A stretch of DNA of 64,000 nucleotides from an uncultured Bacteroides sp. (GTDB taxonomy: Bacteria > Bacteroidota > Bacteroidia > Bacteroidales > Bacteroidaceae). A program made the translations under genes and the position numbers. Position 1 is the first letter of the stretch. Each line of letters begins with the position of its first letter. Positions 59,958-64,000 of the stretch are shown here, piece after piece. The stretch lies in NCBI RefSeq assembly GCF_905207245.1, contig NZ_CAJLKP010000026.1, forward strand, positions 1-64,000. Direction: 5' to 3'. The notes beneath the pieces were generated by a model. It was not told the DNA's origin, made no database searches, and worked only from the letters and a program-made list of their open reading frames with translations.

Positions 59958-61010
59958 TTATTTAGTAAAGTGAGCGGGTTGTTTGCTAATCAGTTTGACG
60001 AAATGTTGTTTGATATTCTCAGCCTGGGCAGCATCTACCGTGAGGTAGTAGCGGTTTCCGGTTGCATCGGGAGTAAATTCCGTAGCCCCTTTGTCCGTTA
60101 CGTTTATCTTGCCTGCGGGCGAAACTGTGAAGTAGGAAGGTCCTTCAACAGAATAGAGTACTGAGGTCAAATCCCATGTCGGACGGTCGTATGGCATTTT
60201 TTGATAGCTCTTGTACGCTTCTACCATCGGATGTATCGGTGCCCACTGGAAATCGTTCTCGATGCTGGTAGCAGGATAGTTGATGGCGATACCTACCTCG
60301 AAAGGAGAAGTCACCAGCGTGGTGGGCCATTCTGTAAACACTTTCTTTGCTGCCGGAATATCTTTCACAACGTTGTATTCGTACAATTCGGGATTGTTGA
60401 AACATCCTGCCATAGTGCATAGCAGTTTCACTTTCTTGGCAACCAGTTCTTTGCCTGTTAACGATGAGTATTCATCGGCCGGAGTATCCAGCAGGCGTGC
60501 AAGATTAGTAGAGAAGCCTACGGAAATGATTGTGACCGAACTGTCCGGTTGCTGTGCCAGCAGCTTGCGATATAGGGCGGGAGCTTCCGGCAACTGGTCG
60601 TAACCGCCTTTCAGCGAACGTTTGAATGTCGGTTTGCTGTTCTCATTCTGTATCAGACATACGGCTTTGGCATAGTTTGTAGCGTCATTCTCGCAGTCCG
60701 CCCCATTGTGCAGGATGCCGATGGGAATTTGGGGATAACCGTACCAAGTGTTCATGATGTCTGTGTATTCGGCAGGGTAAGTGCCCTCCTTGTTTATCAT
60801 GATACCCAATAAGTCGATGTCTCCCGCATCCAGATATTTGTAGAGCATATCCAGTGCCAGGGCATCGTCCACATCATTGCCGATGTCTGTTTCCAGGATA
60901 ATCTTTTCCGCGTTTGAAGCAACTTCCGTTTTCTGTTGTTTCCCGGAGGAAGTGCAGCTCGACAAGGTTAGTAGAAATAAGCCTAATAGATAAAGTTTGT
61001 TCTTGATCAT
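59958..61010 (-). CDS. Nucleoside hydrolase-family lipoprotein (PUL 3)
   Basis: The 350-aa protein has a lipoprotein signal (TLSSCTSSGKQ) and the inosine-uridine nucleoside N-ribohydrolase fold. The N-terminal calcium-binding motif reads ETDIGNDVDDALALDML (about residues 39-55), close to the family DTDxGxDDAxAL with Thr-Asp preserved, and further motifs are VTIISVGFSTNLARLL and KLLCTMAGCFNN. Cytosolic members cleave ribosides for salvage; a membrane-anchored, exported one between two GH43-like proteins suggests use of ribosides or other N-/O-glycosides as nutrients. It lies 8 nt from the last gene. Confidence 0.8.
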   Translation of the reverse strand: MIKNKLYLLGLFLLTLSSCTSSGKQQKTEVASNAEKIILETDIGNDVDDALALDMLYKYLDAGDIDLLGIMINKEGTYPAEYTDIMNTWYGYPQIPIGILHNGADCENDATNYAKAVCLIQNENSKPTFKRSLKGGYDQLPEAPALYRKLLAQQPDSSVTIISVGFSTNLARLLDTPADEYSSLTGKELVAKKVKLLCTMAGCFNNPELYEYNVVKDIPAAKKVFTEWPTTLVTSPFEVGIAINYPATSIENDFQWAPIHPMVEAYKSYQKMPYDRPTWDLTSVLYSVEGPSYFTVSPAGKINVTDKGATEFTPDATGNRYYLTVDAAQAENIKQHFVKLISKQPAHFTK

Positions 61011-61063
61011 AACACTATGTTTTAGAAGTTAATTATTCGGTGAAATGGAAATATAGAACTTTC

Positions 61064-62098
61064 TCATTTGAAGTAACTTTTCAGATTGAACGTAGCCGAA
61101 TACAGGTCATAAGACCATAACCAGTTCTCTCCTGTCATGGCGGGGGTGAAGTACATCACCAGTTCGTCATCACTGAGCATATAACCTTTCGTGTCCGTCA
61201 GGATGCCCGGGTTGTGGTTTCGCGGGAATCCCGTTTCTTCCGGTCCGGCATGCCCTATTTCTATCCAGCCGTCCTTGTCTCCGGCCAGGTCTTCGGTTCT
61301 CGGCTTGTACGCCAGACGGCATACATCGCCTACCCAGGTGGGTATTTCCTTGATGGGAGATACGCGGGTTTCGGACACCATATAGATGTACTTGTCGGAC
61401 ATGGCGGGATAACTGTTGGCACTCAGGAAGGGGATTGCCTGTTCCTCGCCCAATACGATGTTATCCAGATCGTTCAGCTTTATCTCGCGCATACAGAAGG
61501 GCCCGTTCTCCGTGGTGGAGTGATAGAACAACTGTATGGTGGCGGAGTCCTTGACGATGGTGGTGCTTTGCCCTACACCCCATTTGGTGGTGTCCTGATA
61601 GGCAACCAATGGGTTTTTGTCGAACTTAATATAAGGACCTTCAATGTTCTTGGAGATGGCGAGTCCTATCTGGTTATGGTTACAGTCCCAACGGTCTACG
61701 CCGAGGTAGGTCATAATCCAGTTGTAGGTTTCCCCTTTATAGGTTGTTTTGAATTCGCGGACGTCGGGGTCGCAGATGTGGCAGTTGTCCCAGCCGCTTT
61801 CAGAGGGTTCGATAATCTGTGTGCCGGGTTGCCATACGTAGCCTTTCTCCGTAGGGATGCCTTTATACAGATAAACATAGTCCACTATCTTGAACGGGTC
61901 GCGGTTCTCGCAGATGAACCCGTAGCGGATGCCGTATTGGTCCTGAATGATACTCGGAGCATAATTATAGTGTCCTGCGCCACCGCTGAACTCATACCGG
62001 ATTTGCGGTGTGAGTGTCTGTGGGCTGTTGTCGTCATTGTTCTTACAGCCAGAAAGGGCGAGCAGGGCAAGGCATATATAGGTCTTGTATCTGTTCAT
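61064..62098 (-). CDS. GH43-like five-bladed propeller lipoprotein, paralogue (PUL 3)
   Basis: The 344-aa protein has a lipoprotein signal (LLALSGCKNNDDN). It aligns by eye with the product of 58804-59949: YNYAPSIIQDQYGIRYGFIC, WDNCHICDPDVREF, the block WIMTYLGVDRWDCNHNQIG, WGVGQSTTIV and FPRNHNPGILTD. The propeller fold is of the GH43/GH117 type. Two copies around a nucleoside hydrolase suggest steps on the same substrate. The catalytic residues are not identifiable with confidence. Confidence 0.65.
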   Translation of the reverse strand: MNRYKTYICLALLALSGCKNNDDNSPQTLTPQIRYEFSGGAGHYNYAPSIIQDQYGIRYGFICENRDPFKIVDYVYLYKGIPTEKGYVWQPGTQIIEPSESGWDNCHICDPDVREFKTTYKGETYNWIMTYLGVDRWDCNHNQIGLAISKNIEGPYIKFDKNPLVAYQDTTKWGVGQSTTIVKDSATIQLFYHSTTENGPFCMREIKLNDLDNIVLGEEQAIPFLSANSYPAMSDKYIYMVSETRVSPIKEIPTWVGDVCRLAYKPRTEDLAGDKDGWIEIGHAGPEETGFPRNHNPGILTDTKGYMLSDDELVMYFTPAMTGENWLWSYDLYSATFNLKSYFK

Positions 62099-62135
62099 CT
62101 TCTTAAAATTAGTTTGTTAATGAATGGGTTACAAA

Positions 62136-63125
62136 TCAATCCTCCACTTGTATGTTTTTGACAGGGCGTATCATGGCTGCACGGGCCTTTTGGCCATCGC
62201 CCCAGCCCCATGTGTCCCGGTAACCGCCTGAGTCTCCCAATGACATTCCGCCATGTGTGGCGCTCAATGAATTGGCACTGCGCACGGCACAGAGCCATGT
62301 GCGGTCCATCATTCCGCTTTCACTTCTCCAGCCGCTTTGGGGCAGGAAGAGGCAGCCCAGTTGTTTCAGGTTGTCCTTGGTGGCACGTTTGGCGGTGGCC
62401 TCATCTACTCCGATAATGATTCCGTCAACTTTGAAGCCGGTTTGGGCGGCTGTCACCCATGTTGCTCCTTTTTCCCACAGGGCTGCCATTTCTTGTGTGG
62501 TGGGCACACGCCAGCCTTCGGGTGAAGGATCGTTCTCTGTCAGCCAGTTGGTGTTGTCGTTCGTATAGTCGGCGGGCCAGTTGGCCGGTGCGGGGTCGTC
62601 CTGCGGGCCGGCGGGATAACCCACTTTGCGGTTGAACTGATACAACTGTCCTATCTCGTCGGGAGAGCTTACGAAAGTTCCGGGAGAGCCTACGTTTTTG
62701 GTAGACCATACCATACCGTTTATCAGTATTTCGTCTTCGCCCAGTACCATTGTTTCTTGCAGCACTCTGGACTTCAGCGTCTTGTTGCCGCCGCTTACTT
62801 CGATGAGGAGGGAACGGTTTTTTACGAACGAGGTACTCGGCTTTACAGTGAGCGTGATTACCGTCTTGCCTGTGCCCGACGTTGCACTCAGTGTGCACCA
62901 GTCTTGTGCCGAACTGTTGGAGTCGGTTAATTTGGCTGTCCAGGATTCATTGCCGGTGACTGTCAGTTCGTAGGTTCCGCCATCCGCACTTACCGGTATG
63001 GCTACCGGATTGATGGCAAATTCATTGGGATTGCTTCCGATCACATAGTCGGAATCGTTGCTGCATCCCCATAAAGTCAGCAGTGATATGACTGCTCCTA
63101 TCAATAAATATCTTGTTTTAGTCAT
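62136..63125 (-). CDS. BACON and FISUMP-domain surface lipoprotein (PUL 3)
   Basis: The 329-aa protein has a lipoprotein signal (LTLWGCSNDSDY), a BACON-type beta-sandwich at about 35-120 (IPVSADGGTYELTVTGNESW, WCTLSATSGTGKTVITLTV) and a C-terminal FISUMP-like domain at about 130-325 (GMVWSTKNVG, PSPEGWRVPTTQEMAALW, RTWLCAVRS). BACON domains in PUL proteins usually serve as spacers or mucin/carbohydrate-contact modules. The position directly after susD suggests a surface glycan-binding protein, as SusE/F. It starts 17 nt after the susD stop. Confidence 0.8.
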   Translation of the reverse strand: MTKTRYLLIGAVISLLTLWGCSNDSDYVIGSNPNEFAINPVAIPVSADGGTYELTVTGNESWTAKLTDSNSSAQDWCTLSATSGTGKTVITLTVKPSTSFVKNRSLLIEVSGGNKTLKSRVLQETMVLGEDEILINGMVWSTKNVGSPGTFVSSPDEIGQLYQFNRKVGYPAGPQDDPAPANWPADYTNDNTNWLTENDPSPEGWRVPTTQEMAALWEKGATWVTAAQTGFKVDGIIIGVDEATAKRATKDNLKQLGCLFLPQSGWRSESGMMDRTWLCAVRSANSLSATHGGMSLGDSGGYRDTWGWGDGQKARAAMIRPVKNIQVED

Positions 63126-63142
63126 AACTCAGATGTCTTCGG

Positions 63143-64000
63143 TTAATATTGGTCATTTTGTTTCAGATTCGGATTGTTATCCACTTCGCTTTGCGGCAAA
63201 GGCATGCGGATAGACTTACCGATGATGAAGTTGTTGAAATCGCTGTCACGGGTTTTCAACTCGTTCAGAGTGTTGATGTCATTGATGCCCCAGCGTTTCA
63301 AGTCAACCCAGCGTACACACTCCATGGCAAGCTCCAGGGCGCGTTCGATTTTCAGATGTTCGCGGAAAGCGTCTTTATTGCTTGTAATCTGGCTGCCATT
63401 GTAGAAAGAACTGTCTTCTATGTCGGGCAGGTTTACACGATTGCGCACGCGGTTGAGGCATTCGATAGCTTTGGCAGACGGGGTAGCTCCCAGTTCGTTG
63501 AGTGCTTCGGCATAGAGCAATAGCATATCGGCATATCGCAATGCACGGAAGTTGTTGTCATTCCAGTAATACAGCGGGGAGGCATCGGTGCTATACTTCT
63601 TGATAAACACGCGGTTACCCCAATCGCTGTTCCAGGGCTTGCCGTAAATCAACTGGTTCGGATATTCGGGGAAGTCGGATGCGGCTCCGTCGTACCACAG
63701 GGTGTAGAACAGGCGGATGTCATTCTTCCCGTCCGTAGTTTGTTCGCGTTTGTAGTAGTCCACCAGCCAGCGTCTTGCTTCAATGTTGTTCCAACCGATT
63801 CCGGTGGGGGCCTGGTTCATCTCAATCTGTGTGCCCAACTGTGCATTCGGGTCCAGGTAGTTGTCCGTTTGGTCGAAGCCTACCCGGTTGGTCAGTGAGA
63901 AGTGGATTTCGTATAGCGACTCCTTGTTGTCTTCCGTTTGGTTGCTGAAGTTGTCAGCCCAGTTGGGGACGAGGTCGTAGTACCGCTTTCCTTCACCGTC
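63143..64000 (-). CDS. SusD/RagB-like lipoprotein, C-terminal part (runs off window)
   Basis: The frame is open from the stop at 63143 to the window edge with no start inside, so about 285 C-terminal residues are present. They contain the SusD signature: FRALRYADMLLLYAEALNEL, IECLNRVRNRVNLPD, and ERALELAMECVRWVDLKRWG. The matching susC gene is expected just beyond the window. It is the first PUL 3 gene visible here. Confidence 0.93.
   Translation of the reverse strand, partial: DGEGKRYYDLVPNWADNFSNQTEDNKESLYEIHFSLTNRVGFDQTDNYLDPNAQLGTQIEMNQAPTGIGWNNIEARRWLVDYYKREQTTDGKNDIRLFYTLWYDGAASDFPEYPNQLIYGKPWNSDWGNRVFIKKYSTDASPLYYWNDNNFRALRYADMLLLYAEALNELGATPSAKAIECLNRVRNRVNLPDIEDSSFYNGSQITSNKDAFREHLKIERALELAMECVRWVDLKRWGINDINTLNELKTRDSDFNNFIIGKSIRMPLPQSEVDNNPNLKQNDQY

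Noticed and set aside
63830..63850. Possible frameshift in the PUL 3 susD
   Set aside because: On re-reading the bases at the line break, the frame is continuous (DPNAQLGTQ) to the window edge; the gene is only cut by the window.

Overview
The window reads as a chromosomal segment of a gut Bacteroides (phylum Bacteroidota). The evidence is three SusC/SusD-type glycan-uptake loci, two single-chain hybrid two-component regulators, Bacteroides-style -7 boxes (TAnnTTTG), Bacteroidota lipoproteins, and small families largely confined to this group (NVEALA peptide, DUF6266, DUF6078, DUF3823). The species cannot be fixed from sequence reading alone; the PUL richness would suit a plant- or mucosal-glycan generalist. 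I see no tRNA, rRNA, CRISPR array or intact insertion sequence.

Region 1 (1-11141) is AT-rich and unlike the rest. After a partial DUF6266 gene it holds a peptide/envelope island: two tandem 6-bladed beta-propeller lipoproteins, a transglutaminase-like lipoprotein on the other strand, a NVEALA-type exported small protein with four cysteines, a third propeller lipoprotein, a DUF1573/thioredoxin-like lipoprotein, a signal peptidase I, an O-antigen-ligase-like membrane protein with TPRs, and a short HTH protein. The last genes are tightly packed and probably co-transcribed. Broken copies (a propeller C-terminus at 532-690 and a 247-bp copy of the HTH gene end at 3036-3282) show the island grew by duplication and truncation. 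This is the best candidate here for an undescribed peptide-maturation or signalling system.

Region 2 (11142-15365) has an 820-bp spacer and two genes: an unrecognised acidic protein and a TPR protein with a C-terminal suppressor-of-fused (SUFU) domain.

Region 3 (15362-29359) is PUL 1: a hybrid two-component regulator diverging from SusC, SusD, a DUF3823 surface lipoprotein and a GH30 enzyme. Beyond the regulator lie DUF6078 and a second GH30 enzyme, whose upstream region contains a promoter-terminator pair that looks like a ~60-nt small RNA. Then come mutS (29622-32237), a second hybrid regulator and a divergent GH38 alpha-mannosidase, and a free-standing AAA-ATPase/PD-(D/E)XK protein.

Region 4 (42709-57636) is PUL 2, a long minus-strand operon: GH76, GH125, GH105, GH97, GH67, an unassigned 642-aa secreted protein, SusC and SusD. 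Together with GH38 this points to an acidic (glucuronic-acid-bearing) mannose-containing glycan. GH105 needs unsaturated uronate ends but no recognised lyase is present, so the unassigned protein is a candidate lyase. PUL 3 (58804-64000, continuing outside) contains a SusD, a BACON/FISUMP lipoprotein, two GH43-like propeller lipoproteins and a nucleoside-hydrolase lipoprotein.

Between genes there are three degenerate arrays, all with a 22-bp period but with different core words (26973-27067, 42384-42498, 58331-58536). A 40-bp element also lies at exactly the same distance after the last genes of PUL 2 and PUL 3. Both are unexplained by the genes.
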